A DNA stretch of 40,071 nucleotides from Brasilonema angustatum HA4187-MV1 (GTDB lineage: Bacteria; Cyanobacteriota; Cyanobacteriia; Cyanobacteriales; Nostocaceae): positions 1 through 40,071 of the forward strand of contig JAHHGV010000062.1 of NCBI GenBank assembly GCA_019359695.1. Direction: 5' to 3'. This document shows, in pieces, positions 8,844 through 16,547 of this stretch. A program made the translations under genes and the position numbers. Numbering within the stretch: the first letter of the stretch is position 1; every line of letters begins with the position of its first letter. The notes beneath the pieces are model-generated. The model was not told the DNA's origin. It saw only the letters and a program-made list of their open reading frames with translations, and made no database searches.

Positions 8844-9275
8844 CTATTCTACAACGTCAAAAATCGCAAGCATTTGACGGACAGTTACGATTTTTATACC
8901 TTCTACTACAACCAGATGCAACAAATCACGCTTATCCCCTGTAACCAGATAGGTGGATTTCCCTGCTATGGCAGTAGCAATGATTCGATTGTCGGCAGGA
9001 TCATTGGAATATTCCACGTCAGGCAATTCATTTACAACTTCAGCATGATTCCGTAACCCTGTAACCATTATCGTAGCTTGAGAATCATTAATATACTTTT
9101 TCAGTTTAGGATAACAGAGAACACGCTCAAGCTCCTCCAACTGTTCTGGTGAGGTGACAAGGGTATATTTTCCTTCGTCCCACGCACGATAAAGTAAATA
9201 GGGCAAAGACTGCTTATTCAGCAGTGAACTAACCAGTACATTGGTATCAAGAACGATGCGCTGCACGTGTGGCAC
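8844..9275 (-). CDS. PIN-domain toxin (TIGR00305/COG1569 type)
   Basis: 143 residues from a GTG at 9275. PIN-fold RNase with metal-binding acids in IVLDTNVLVSSLL (Asp about 9), the EELERVL glutamate, SNDPADNRII (Asp about 96) and LVTGDKRDLL (Asp about 114). This is the layout of the 'putative toxin-antitoxin system toxin component, PIN family'. It overlaps the preceding antitoxin gene by 29 bases on the same strand, so the two are translated together. Expected to cleave RNA when freed from its antitoxin. Confidence 0.85.
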   Translation of the reverse strand: MPHVQRIVLDTNVLVSSLLNKQSLPYLLYRAWDEGKYTLVTSPEQLEELERVLCYPKLKKYINDSQATIMVTGLRNHAEVVNELPDVEYSNDPADNRIIATAIAGKSTYLVTGDKRDLLHLVVVEGIKIVTVRQMLAIFDVVE

Positions 9276-9480
9276 TCACCGCTTCATCAATAACCGACTC
9301 AATTTCTTCAGAAGGAAAAGCCGTATTACGATCATGCACTTCCTGAATGGTAGATCGGAAAATTTTCTCCTGAACTGCTTTTTCTATGAAATCAGATATA
9401 TCGCTGTCACCATGCTCCGCCAGAAACCTGTGTAGAGCTTCATTTGTCTCTTCTGAAACAGTGACAGACCAATTTATCAT
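9247..9480 (-). CDS. Ribbon-helix-helix antitoxin for the PIN toxin
   Basis: 77 residues from the ATG at 9480 (MINWSVTVSEETNEALHRFL); an in-frame start at 9588 would add 36 unlikely residues. The N-terminus is a ribbon-helix-helix (a beta strand WSVTVS, then EETNEALHRFLAEHG and SDISDFIEKAVQEKIF), which would bind operator DNA as a dimer. The acidic C-terminus (FPSEEIESVIDEAVSATRAAH) probably neutralises the toxin. It lies upstream of, and overlaps by 29 bases, the PIN gene. Confidence 0.78.
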   Translation of the reverse strand: MINWSVTVSEETNEALHRFLAEHGDSDISDFIEKAVQEKIFRSTIQEVHDRNTAFPSEEIESVIDEAVSATRAAHRS

Positions 9481-9651
9481 AATTGCATTTTTATATAGGG
9501 CATCTATTAGTTTTGATAAGGCAATTATAACATTGTTTTTGTGTTTCAATAGAAGGCGATCGCCTTTTGCGTAGTTCCTCCGAAGCATCGCTTTTTGTTA
9601 TGTCATAGCGTTAAGCTAAAATAGCCTTAGAATCTTGCCAAGTTTAGACCG

Positions 9652-9984
9652 ATGCAATTAGAAGATTATTTTGACTTTTTGTCACCCGATGATATTCGCC
9701 TCAAAGGACATCGCATTGGGATTGACAATGTGCTTGATTATTACTTGGAAGGATACACAGCGGAAGAAATTACAGCCAATTTGCCTACTCTGGGGTTAGA
9801 GCAGATTCACGCTACAATTACTTACTATTTGCACAATCGTGTTCAGATGGATGCTTATTTGTCACGTTTGACAAACAGTCGTGAACAGCATTACCAAGAA
9901 TGGGCTGCTAATCCTTCACCTTTGGTACAACGCTTAAGAGTATTAAAAGCTGAAAGAATTCAACCGCAGGTAAATGCTTGGTGA
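9652..9984 (+). CDS. DUF433 antitoxin-like protein, second copy
   Basis: 110 residues of the same family as the protein at 8001, with DIRLKGHRIGIDNVLDYYLEGYTAEEITANLPTLGLEQIHATITYYL. It is not a recent duplicate: only the family motifs are shared. The C-terminal helix contains NSREQHYQEWAANPSPLVQRLRVLKAER. Its stop overlaps the next start by four bases (GTGA). Promoter signals are not clear; the gene starts about 60 bases after a HIP1-bearing spacer. Confidence 0.82.
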   Translation: MQLEDYFDFLSPDDIRLKGHRIGIDNVLDYYLEGYTAEEITANLPTLGLEQIHATITYYLHNRVQMDAYLSRLTNSREQHYQEWAANPSPLVQRLRVLKAERIQPQVNAW

Positions 9985-10238
9985 AAGTGCGTTTTTTACT
10001 CGATGAAAATTTGTCGCCTCGTTTTAAGGTAGCTGTTCTTCGTCTAAATCCTGCAATAGATATTTTGCGAGTCGGTGAGAGTAATGCACCAGAACTGGGA
10101 ACACAAGACCCAGATGTGTTGCGTTATCTGGAATTATCACAACGTTTGTTAGTGACGGACAATCGCGCTAGTATGCCACAACATGTAGAGTTCTGCCAGG
10201 TCGTTGAGGCTTTGTGTGATGTCGGGACGTTCATCTAA
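9981..10238 (+). CDS. DUF5615 PIN-like toxin, C-terminally truncated
   Basis: 85 residues from the GTG at 9981 (GTGA overlap with the antitoxin; a TTG at 9978 is also possible). The N-terminus is canonical (VRFLLDENLSPRFK) and the second motif RLLVTDNRASMPQHVE is present. The protein then ends in FCQVVEALCDVGTFI, instead of the 25-30 further residues (hydrophobic strand plus an IWEA..EEW-type helix) seen in the partner at 8330. A terminal-inverted-repeat element starts 16 bases beyond the stop. It is likely a decayed toxin, leaving an antitoxin that may be orphaned. Confidence 0.7.
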   Translation: MKVRFLLDENLSPRFKVAVLRLNPAIDILRVGESNAPELGTQDPDVLRYLELSQRLLVTDNRASMPQHVEFCQVVEALCDVGTFI

Positions 10239-10254
10239 GAGCAGACGTCGCCTG

Positions 10255-10360
10255 ATACCGTTTCACTTTAAGGTTGATACAAATGGGGAGCAGGGAGCAG
10301 GGAGCAGGGGGAAACAATTAGAAACCAATCATTTGTATCAGGGATTTCGTGAAATGGTAT
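10255..10360. mobile_element. MITE-like element, copy 1 (106 bp)
   Basis: The ends ATACCGTTTCACTTTAAGG... and ...GATTTCGTGAAATGGTAT form 30-base imperfect terminal inverted repeats (22 of 30 match). The middle holds GGGAGCA-type heptamers. The same element occurs inverted at 19141-19257, so this is a mobile non-coding element. Confidence 0.8.
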
Positions 10361-10908
10361 GAGTTGCAAAGTAGGCATCGCGCTCTTAAAATTTTTGAGC
10401 CAGATTAATTGCTGTAGCTAACAATACCTTCGCCAAAATAAGAGCCTACAAAAATTTTGACAAAAGTGGCAAAATGACCCATATACAAGCGTTTAGCTGA
10501 CCTTGTAGCATGGATTCTCAAACCCTTTATACTGCAGGCAATACCTTAAAAAAACCTTGCAGGAAACCTTGAAGGAATTTTTAAGACTTATTGTTTTTGC
10601 CAAGCCTCAGAGAAAAGGGAGTTAATACATCAACTCACCCTCGTAAATTGGCGAAGGTATTGACTAAGTTTTAGGTTTTTAAAACTCCAATGATAAGTTT
10701 GAAGTATATTTTGACCACTTGGGTCGTGAACTATATCCTATTCTCTTTGTCCAAGTTTTGGGTAAAAGCACACACATCGCGTGAATTAGGGAATGAGGTA
10801 AAGAAATGTATATTTCTTTGACAAACTGCATAAATCCCCAACTAACCTCAGATAAATCAACAAATAGTCTGTGATTAAGTCTAATAAGTTCACTACTAGG
10901 AGTACTTA
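10361..10908. other. Non-coding spacer with a 14-bp inverted repeat
   Basis: No gene is seen. AATACCTTCGCCAA (10423-10436) and TTGGCGAAGGTATT (10648-10661) are perfect inverse copies about 210 bases apart, possibly the ends of another decayed element. The promoter of the small secreted protein should lie near 10830-10890. Confidence 0.5.
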
Positions 10909-11349
10909 ATGAATAATATCTACACCACCAGAAAAGCTTGGATGAAAAAAATCACTCGTCTAGTACCACTTTTTTTGGGGGTAAGTGTAATAAATGTAGC
11001 AGGTATTTGTTTATCAACCACTCAAAAAGCGGAAGCACTAACAGCATCAGATTGGGTAGGAACATGGATCTGTAATAACGACGGTCAATCTCCAATACAA
11101 GTAAAGTTCTGGTTGCATTATGGTTTGGTCATAGGGCAAATAGGTGATGATTCTTGGGCTGTTAAACAAAGACCTTACGATCCTTCAATCGACCCTCTTA
11201 CTGAGCGCAAAGATCACGTACTGCCTCTATCTGTTCAGAGCAATCAAACGCAGTGGTTTTTAGCAATGCATACATGGGATCAGCACTATGCTAGTGGCTT
11301 TTCAAAATGGAATGGTAGTGTTTATGGGATGTTCTGCACTCGTCAATAG
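10909..11349 (+). CDS. Small secreted protein, unknown function
   Basis: 146 residues. The start at 10909 is supported by AGGAG six bases upstream. A signal peptide is clear: basic RKAWMKKITR, hydrophobic LVPLFLGVSVINVAGICL, and a likely cut after KAEA (about residue 43). The mature domain of about 100 residues is Trp-rich (WVGTWICNN, QVKFWLHYG, TQWFLAMHTWDQHY, FSKWNGSVYGMFC). Its only two cysteines, near its ends, could form a disulfide. It resembles a small beta-barrel. I do not recognise the family. Exported to periplasm or medium. Confidence 0.7.
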   Translation: MNNIYTTRKAWMKKITRLVPLFLGVSVINVAGICLSTTQKAEALTASDWVGTWICNNDGQSPIQVKFWLHYGLVIGQIGDDSWAVKQRPYDPSIDPLTERKDHVLPLSVQSNQTQWFLAMHTWDQHYASGFSKWNGSVYGMFCTRQ

Positions 11350-11415
11350 AAATTTAGTCAACTGCTCTATTTAGTTAAACATTGTCCTCTTATGTAGAGT
11401 ACAAAGTTGAGGATC

Positions 11416-11591
11416 ATACCAAGTTGCAATCAAAGGTAGCACCTGTCATTGTGAGCGAAACGAAGTGGAGCGTTCGCGGCAGCGTGTCCCCTTGGGACTC
11501 AGCGTGTCCGTTCGGCTTCGCGGTGCCGCACGCTCAGGACTCAGCAATCTCCCCTAATCACAAACTACTACAACAGAACGCAACTTGGTAT
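11416..11591. repeat. Composite repeat bounded by ATACCAAGTTGC inverted ends
   Basis: ATACCAAGTTGC (11416-11427) and GCAACTTGGTAT (11580-11591) are perfect 12-bp inverse copies. Inside lie a CATTGTGAGCGAAACGAAG-type repeat and a GCGTGTCCGTTCGGCTTCGCGG-type palindromic repeat that recurs near 26838. A reading frame crosses the block but is made of repeats. Confidence 0.7.
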
Positions 11592-11807
11592 CACACCTTG
11601 CGTCTGGGTTACCCCTCTGGACAACCTCATTTAACCTTGTCCACTCAGCTAGAATACAAAGTTAAAATTGTCCCCTATACGTGAAAAGTGGATAAAGTAC
11701 AGATAAGAAATCCTAATTGATAACGGACAAAGTTCTATACAGATGTGGACATAGTTGAGGTCGGGCGATGTCATCGCCCTCTGGGCGACCGCAGGGCGAC
11801 CGAATTT

Positions 11808-11912
11808 TTATTTATTTAATACGCTAGCCGTCAGAGTTTCTGCGGTTTTTTCGATAGCTTTGCTAAATGCTAGGGTGGCGATCGCCGCTGCTGTGAGTGT
11901 TGCAGGTTCCAT
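11808..11912 (-). pseudogene. 5' fragment of a small cyanobacterial gene (34 codons)
   Basis: ATG at 11912 opens 34 codons, MEPATLTAAAIATLAFSKA..., ending NK-stop. From memory, cyanobacterial proteins starting MEP-[LI]T-AAAIA-x-LxLxKAxEKTGE run much longer, so this looks like a broken first exon-like piece of such a gene. Downstream lies a palindrome-rich stretch. A genuine micro-protein cannot be excluded; no good ribosome site is visible. Confidence 0.4.
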
Positions 11913-12037
11913 AAACTAGCCCCGAAACCCTCTGGGGAGAACCTATGCCCTGCAGGGCACGCTGCGCTAACGGTTCCGCTAGCCCCTAAGGGGGCGCTGC
12001 GCAAACGCTAACGCCAGTCGCCTGCGGAGGGAAAACG

Positions 12038-12131
12038 CCACATGCTACCCTACGGGAAGCCGCCTCCGGCGTCTACAAGCCGGGAAACCCGTCCAACGCA
12101 CTGGCTCCCCTCCCGCAGCGCTGGTCTCACC
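12038..12131. repeat. 94-bp dispersed repeat, copy 1
   Basis: It shares ATGCTACCCT, GGCGTCTACAAG, CGGGAAACCC and CACTGGCTCCCC, in the same order and orientation, with 28229-28322. By eye the copies are roughly 80% alike. Confidence 0.75.
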
Positions 12132-12141
12132 TGTCGGGCAT

Positions 12142-12161
12142 CCCTCTCCTTAAGGAGAGGG
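12142..12161. repeat. Perfect 20-bp palindrome
   Basis: CCCTCTCCTTAAGGAGAGGG is exactly self-complementary. It is followed by the GAGGGTGAGGTT word often seen after it in dispersed cyanobacterial repeats. Confidence 0.85.
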
Positions 12162-12220
12162 AAAGATTTTAGCTACGCTAAAAGCGAGGGTGAGGTTCAT
12201 AATTCTGAATAATTTTTATA

Positions 12221-12267
12221 AAAATCTGCTTTTTGTGGTCTAATAAACCGTGCAAAAAGCAGATTTT
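12221..12267 (-). terminator. Strong hairpin, probable terminator of the SDR transcript
   Basis: AAAATCTGCTTTTTG (12221-12235) and CAAAAAGCAGATTTT (12253-12267) form a perfect 15-bp stem with a 17-base loop. Read on the minus strand it ends in ATTTTTATAAAAAT, and it lies about 140 bases past the SDR stop codon. Confidence 0.55.
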
Positions 12268-12405
12268 GTTTCATAGGAAGGTTTAGTGCAAGTTTTCCAA
12301 ACCATAAGTAACTACACCGTCGCTCACTGGAGTTTCTGATAAAGTTACAACAAAATCTTACGGTACAAGCGGTGTAGCAAAGTTTGCTTTCGAGACATCC
12401 TCTAT

Positions 12406-13212
12406 CTAATCTTTGCTTTCCTGCATACTTCTGACTAACTTTGTCACCAGCTTTCTTGGTGTAAATCTTACGGATTCAGCTAGTATCTTATTTTTAACAC
12501 CAGGAATGACAACACTTCTGCCTTCTAATAAGGCGCGATAGCCAATCTTGGCTACGGTTTCTGCATCCATAATCTTTTGACCACTGACGAGCTTTGAGTC
12601 TTCCATAGCGGCTCTTTGTTGAAAATTAGATTCAGTTGGTCCTGGACAAAGAGCAGTTACGGTGACACCTGTACCGTCTAATTCATTGGCGATCGCTTCC
12701 GAAAATGATAAGACATAAGCTTTAGTAGCATAATAAACTGCCATCAAAGGTCCTGGTTGAAAGGCAGCAGTCGAGGCAATGTTTAATACTCTGCCAAAGC
12801 CTTGCTTAACCATATCTTTGAGGAAAAGTTTAGTCAAATGGGTGAGACACACCATATTCACCTGCATCATTTGCAATTCAGGTGCTAACTCAAGTTTGTG
12901 AAACAATCCATAGGTAGCAAAGCCAGCATTGTTCACTAGTACATCAACTTTGATAGCTTCTTGTTGTAGCTGTTGGAAAATTTCCTCTGCAGCTGTTGGT
13001 ATGGATAAATCCTTGGCTATCACCTTGACTGCAATACGAAATTTTTGTTTAAAGTCATTTGCAATTTCAGCGAGCTTGCGTTCGTTTCTGGCGACTAACA
13101 CCAAATTGTAACCATCATCGGCAAATAATTTAGCCAATTCGTAGCCAATTCCACCAGATGCGCCAGTAATAAGAGCGGTTTGTTGTCGATTACCCTGGTT
13201 TGTTCCGTTCAT
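12406..13212 (-). CDS. Short-chain dehydrogenase/reductase
   Basis: 268 residues from the ATG at 13212, chosen because TAGGAG lies just upstream; an earlier start at 13263 would overlap ccsA. Classical SDR: TGASGGIG cofactor loop (residues 16-23), VLVARNERKL (an NADP-favouring Arg after the second strand), LVNNAGFATYG, the catalytic Ser in NIASTAAFQPG and YYATK (Tyr/Lys pair), and CPGPTESNF. This is the DltE/YdfG-like cytosolic group that reduces short carbonyl compounds. The real substrate is unknown. It lies 38 bases downstream of ccsA and may be co-transcribed. Confidence 0.88.
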   Translation of the reverse strand: MNGTNQGNRQQTALITGASGGIGYELAKLFADDGYNLVLVARNERKLAEIANDFKQKFRIAVKVIAKDLSIPTAAEEIFQQLQQEAIKVDVLVNNAGFATYGLFHKLELAPELQMMQVNMVCLTHLTKLFLKDMVKQGFGRVLNIASTAAFQPGPLMAVYYATKAYVLSFSEAIANELDGTGVTVTALCPGPTESNFQQRAAMEDSKLVSGQKIMDAETVAKIGYRALLEGRSVVIPGVKNKILAESVRFTPRKLVTKLVRSMQESKD

Positions 13213-13250
13213 AAATTTTCTCCTAAAATAAGTCGTGAGTTGTTTGTAAC

Positions 13251-14360
13251 TCAGAAAAACCAACCATAAGAATGCAACCCTTTACCCAACATATTCACTC
13301 CTAGATAACAAATCCACACCACGACAAAGCCTGTAGCAGCTAAAATTGCCGGACGACGCCCTTGCCAACTACGAGTTATGCGTGCGTGGAGATAGGCGGC
13401 AAAGATTAGCCAAGTGATTAAAGCCCAAGTTTCTTTGGGGTCCCAACTCCAGTAAGAACCCCAAGCTTCGTTTGCCCATACTGCACCAGCAATAATTCCA
13501 ATCGTCAGCAGGGGAAAACCCAACCCAATGACGCGGTAGCTGATATTGTCGAGAGTTTCGGCGAGAGTTAGGCGCTGTGGTGACAGGGGTTGAGAATTTG
13601 TGATTAAGGCTTGTTTGCTGGCTTCCACCACAGAATCGAGTTTTTGGATTGGGGTTGTGAGTACTGCCAAGCCAGCTGCGGTATTATCGTTGCGATGCGC
13701 CTTGGACGTCACGATCTGCGTATCAGGGAATGCTTTATTAATACTTTCAGTGTCAATAGTATTACTCACAGCAGCTACTTTTGGTTGAGAAACTGGCTGA
13801 CCGGCTTTGTGCAAGCGGTAACCACCAATACCAATAGAGCTACCTTGTAGTTGTATATTCTGACCGCCACTGACGATTAAAAAAGCGATCGCCAGCAGCG
13901 AACCCACCATTAAAGCTGCATAACTGAGCATCATAACGCTCACGTGCATCATCAGCCAATTGGATTTGAGAGCTGGCACTAAGGGTTCTGCACTCTGCAT
14001 TGATTCTGGTAAAGTTAACGCTGCAAATCCAGTAATCCCCATTGCCACAGGTGCTGTCACTACCCCCACAAGATGGCTACGACTCCTATTTTCAGCAATC
14101 AGATGGATAGTGGTTATGCCCCAAGCTAAGAAAAACAGTGATTCATAAAGATTACTCAAGGGAAAGTAACCTGCTTCTAGCCATCGTGCTCCTAGTAAAG
14201 TTGCAGTACACAGGTTTGCGATCGCCATCCCTGCTGTTCCCAAAGTTGATAGATAAGGTATGCTCTTAAATGCTGTCCCCACCCAGTAAACTAGCATAGT
14301 CATAAATAGGGTGGCAAACGCTGTATTATCCAAAAAGTTTTGTAATACAAGCAGATTCAT
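13251..14360 (-). CDS. ccsA: System II cytochrome c biogenesis protein CcsA
   Basis: 369 residues, polytopic. CcsA forms the heme-handling half of the Ccs synthase with Ccs1 (CcsB) and delivers heme to apocytochromes c on the lumenal/periplasmic side. The tryptophan-rich WWD signature is seen as [14 protein letters not shown] (residues 299-312). Candidate heme-ligand histidines are H139, H326 and H363. A soluble loop of about 90 residues (170-260), rich in Ser, Thr and Gln, splits the membrane core and is longer than in many plastid CcsA (about 320 residues). It lies just downstream of a secreted diheme cytochrome, a substrate that would need this pathway. Confidence 0.92.
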   Translation of the reverse strand: MNLLVLQNFLDNTAFATLFMTMLVYWVGTAFKSIPYLSTLGTAGMAIANLCTATLLGARWLEAGYFPLSNLYESLFFLAWGITTIHLIAENRSRSHLVGVVTAPVAMGITGFAALTLPESMQSAEPLVPALKSNWLMMHVSVMMLSYAALMVGSLLAIAFLIVSGGQNIQLQGSSIGIGGYRLHKAGQPVSQPKVAAVSNTIDTESINKAFPDTQIVTSKAHRNDNTAAGLAVLTTPIQKLDSVVEASKQALITNSQPLSPQRLTLAETLDNISYRVIGLGFPLLTIGIIAGAVWANEAWGSYWSWDPKETWALITWLIFAAYLHARITRSWQGRRPAILAATGFVVVWICYLGVNMLGKGLHSYGWFF

Positions 14361-14537
14361 TTTATCTTTTCCTCAAACGAACACGATTGGGTGTTAGCGC
14401 AGCGTTGCCGTTAGGCAATAAGAAGTCCTGTTTTTTCCAGAATACAAACTGCTGGATGAATGAACCCAGGCTTGTTGTTGTTCACAAGCCAAGCCTAGGA
14501 ACGAATTTTTGGATGTAAAGCATCCAAACGAGTAGTC

Positions 14538-16547
14538 TTAGAAAGTCTTCACAAATTCACTCAGCGCTTTCTTATCTTCATCGGACAGTTCTGAGCCAAA
14601 AGTATGACCCTTGTCCTCAATGAAGTCGGGAGACTTGTTTGCTCTTAAAAGCACCCGTCCAAGCTTACCCTTAAGTCCACCTTCAGGTTTTAAGTCCTTG
14701 AAGAGGTTTACGAGATTAAGATCTGTGACTGCTTCTCTGGGATTAATGTTTGCCAGCAAATCAACAGGCATTCCTTCAGGAACGGGAATCTTAATGATTC
14801 CCTGCTGAGAAAGCGCCAACTTGCTTTTCTGAGTTGTCCTACTGATAATTCCCTCACGTTTTTCAGGCGACAGCAGTTTTTCCATCGCATCGTTGTAGGC
14901 ATCTATACGTCCTTCAACTGACGGATCTTCGTTATATTTGCCTAAAGAGTTGTTGTGGAGATATGGTGCTGTTGCCCAGACGCTTATAAGCGAAGGTGTC
15001 CGATAATATCCCACACCACCAGAAGGCACCTCAAATTCGATGGGTTTGTTTTTGTCCAAGGGGTTATCCAGTGTCAATGTACCTGGTGACGGCTGTTCCT
15101 TGTACGTCTTAGACGAGAACTGTTCCCAGATATGTCCTTTGGTTGCATTTGTCCCCAAAGCACGACCAGCATTGGTGCCAATGAGTGTAACTGGGTAACG
15201 TTTATCATCAGACAAGAAGTTGTGATCTAAGAAATCACTACTGAGGACAGATTCTATGTACCACTGCTTTGCCTTTTCTGGGTCAACAGCAATTTCAGCA
15301 GAAGGCTGTTTGCTGGAATGACAGGTTGCACAGCTCTGGGCAAAAACAATCTTACCGCGTTTGAGAAGTTGTTCATCCTTGGTCAGGAAGGCTTCACCTC
15401 CAGGCGCTTGGGCGAGATGCATCGGCTTGATAGTTTTCAGGAATGCTTCCATATCTGGCATGCGTGCTTCTGTGTTGTTCCAGTCTTGGCACTCCTTTCT
15501 CGCCTTTTCGATGTCAAAAGGTCGTTGTGGTTTTCTGCCCAACACAGCATCATGAAGACTCAGCCAATAATCGCCGCACATACCGATGTTGACGTAGACG
15601 CGCAGTGATGCTTTTGCCACACCTATAGAGTCTGCGCCATCTTTGAGGATGTGATTGACGTCCTGGGTGGAACCATCGTTCATGACTTCTGGGTGTTTGG
15701 GGCGATCGCCCAAATTAAAAATACTATTAACCACATTTGGGTTATTGATATGATCCGTGGCAATGCGAGAAGTGTCAGAGGTTCCCGGTTTTTGTGTGTT
15801 AAGCACTTGCCATCTAAAATCATCTGGCTTGAGTTTGGCATCAAATAAGGCGTTTTCCTTGATGTACTGGTTACCCAAAGCTGGCACCAAGTTTTCCCAT
15901 TTCGGGTGTACTGGATCTTTGGGTGGTTTGAGGGGGTTAAACGCTACGTGACAGATAGCACAAGACTGCCCAATTCGGTAAGGAGGCTCGATTTGTGAGT
16001 CTTGTTTATACTGTTTCGGGTCCCATTTGACAGGGTCGAAGTTCGGGTTCTTGAACTTACGCAACCCGATGATGCCACTTGACTCTGGATCTTTGCACTT
16101 ATCCAACAACAAACCGTACTCATCTGGTTCTGTTGCTTTTTCACATCCTGGATCGTTGACTGTGCCAAACTCCTCAAACCGCTTGTCGCGATCTACAATA
16201 CTGTTGTCAAGCAAGCCTAGTAAATCCACTTCTCCACGAGTTCTTTTAGCTACATCTCGGTAATATTTGTCGTTACCACCTGTCCATAAGTACCAGGTGC
16301 AACGACCCCGATTTTCTGCCTCCGTCAAATTTGGATTGGGTGGCAGATATCCAATATTGTCACAGTTCTCAGCATATTCTGAATATTCAGATGCTGACGT
16401 TTCATTGTATTTGCTAGCAACCGGTACAGATGTTTCACTATACTCGCTAGCCAGAACTGTAGGTGTTCCATAAAAGCCGCAAACAATGCATATAATCACG
16501 GCAAGGAGCATCAGACAGCCTGTAAAAATTAGACGTGTCTTGTTCAT
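14538..16547 (-). CDS. Secreted RoxA-like diheme cytochrome c
   Basis: 669 residues. The signal peptide (NKTRLIFTGCLMLLAVIICIVCGF...) is probably cut at VLA-SEY. Two covalent heme sites are CAICH (196-200) and CATCH (406-410). Their positions and the total length closely match rubber oxygenase RoxA (about 680 residues, sites near 191 and 390). Other family-like segments are HPKWENL, the central SLRVYVNIGMCGDYWLSLHD and YYRTPSLISVWATAPYLHNNSLG before the C-terminus. After the signal peptide comes a low-complexity SEYSETS/SKYNETS/SEYSEYAE repeat, perhaps a surface linker. RoxA cleaves polyisoprene oxidatively; related proteins act on other unsaturated lipids or as peroxidases, so the substrate is open. 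It lies upstream of ccsA on the same strand and is divergent from the OYE gene at 17671. Confidence 0.8.
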   Translation of the reverse strand: MNKTRLIFTGCLMLLAVIICIVCGFYGTPTVLASEYSETSVPVASKYNETSASEYSEYAENCDNIGYLPPNPNLTEAENRGRCTWYLWTGGNDKYYRDVAKRTRGEVDLLGLLDNSIVDRDKRFEEFGTVNDPGCEKATEPDEYGLLLDKCKDPESSGIIGLRKFKNPNFDPVKWDPKQYKQDSQIEPPYRIGQSCAICHVAFNPLKPPKDPVHPKWENLVPALGNQYIKENALFDAKLKPDDFRWQVLNTQKPGTSDTSRIATDHINNPNVVNSIFNLGDRPKHPEVMNDGSTQDVNHILKDGADSIGVAKASLRVYVNIGMCGDYWLSLHDAVLGRKPQRPFDIEKARKECQDWNNTEARMPDMEAFLKTIKPMHLAQAPGGEAFLTKDEQLLKRGKIVFAQSCATCHSSKQPSAEIAVDPEKAKQWYIESVLSSDFLDHNFLSDDKRYPVTLIGTNAGRALGTNATKGHIWEQFSSKTYKEQPSPGTLTLDNPLDKNKPIEFEVPSGGVGYYRTPSLISVWATAPYLHNNSLGKYNEDPSVEGRIDAYNDAMEKLLSPEKREGIISRTTQKSKLALSQQGIIKIPVPEGMPVDLLANINPREAVTDLNLVNLFKDLKPEGGLKGKLGRVLLRANKSPDFIEDKGHTFGSELSDEDKKALSEFVKTF

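Larger units (their letters stand above)
11913..12405. other. Repeat-dense non-coding region
   Basis: No gene. It holds stacked palindromic repeats (GCAGGGCACGCTGCGC, CCCCTAAGGGGGCGCTGCGC), a 94-bp block shared with 28229-28322, the perfect palindrome at 12142-12161 and a terminator-like hairpin at 12221-12267. Confidence 0.7.

Noticed and set aside
11382-11684. 100-codon plus-strand frame
   Set aside because: It is written across nested repeats; the same peptide words appear where the repeat recurs at 26820-26880.
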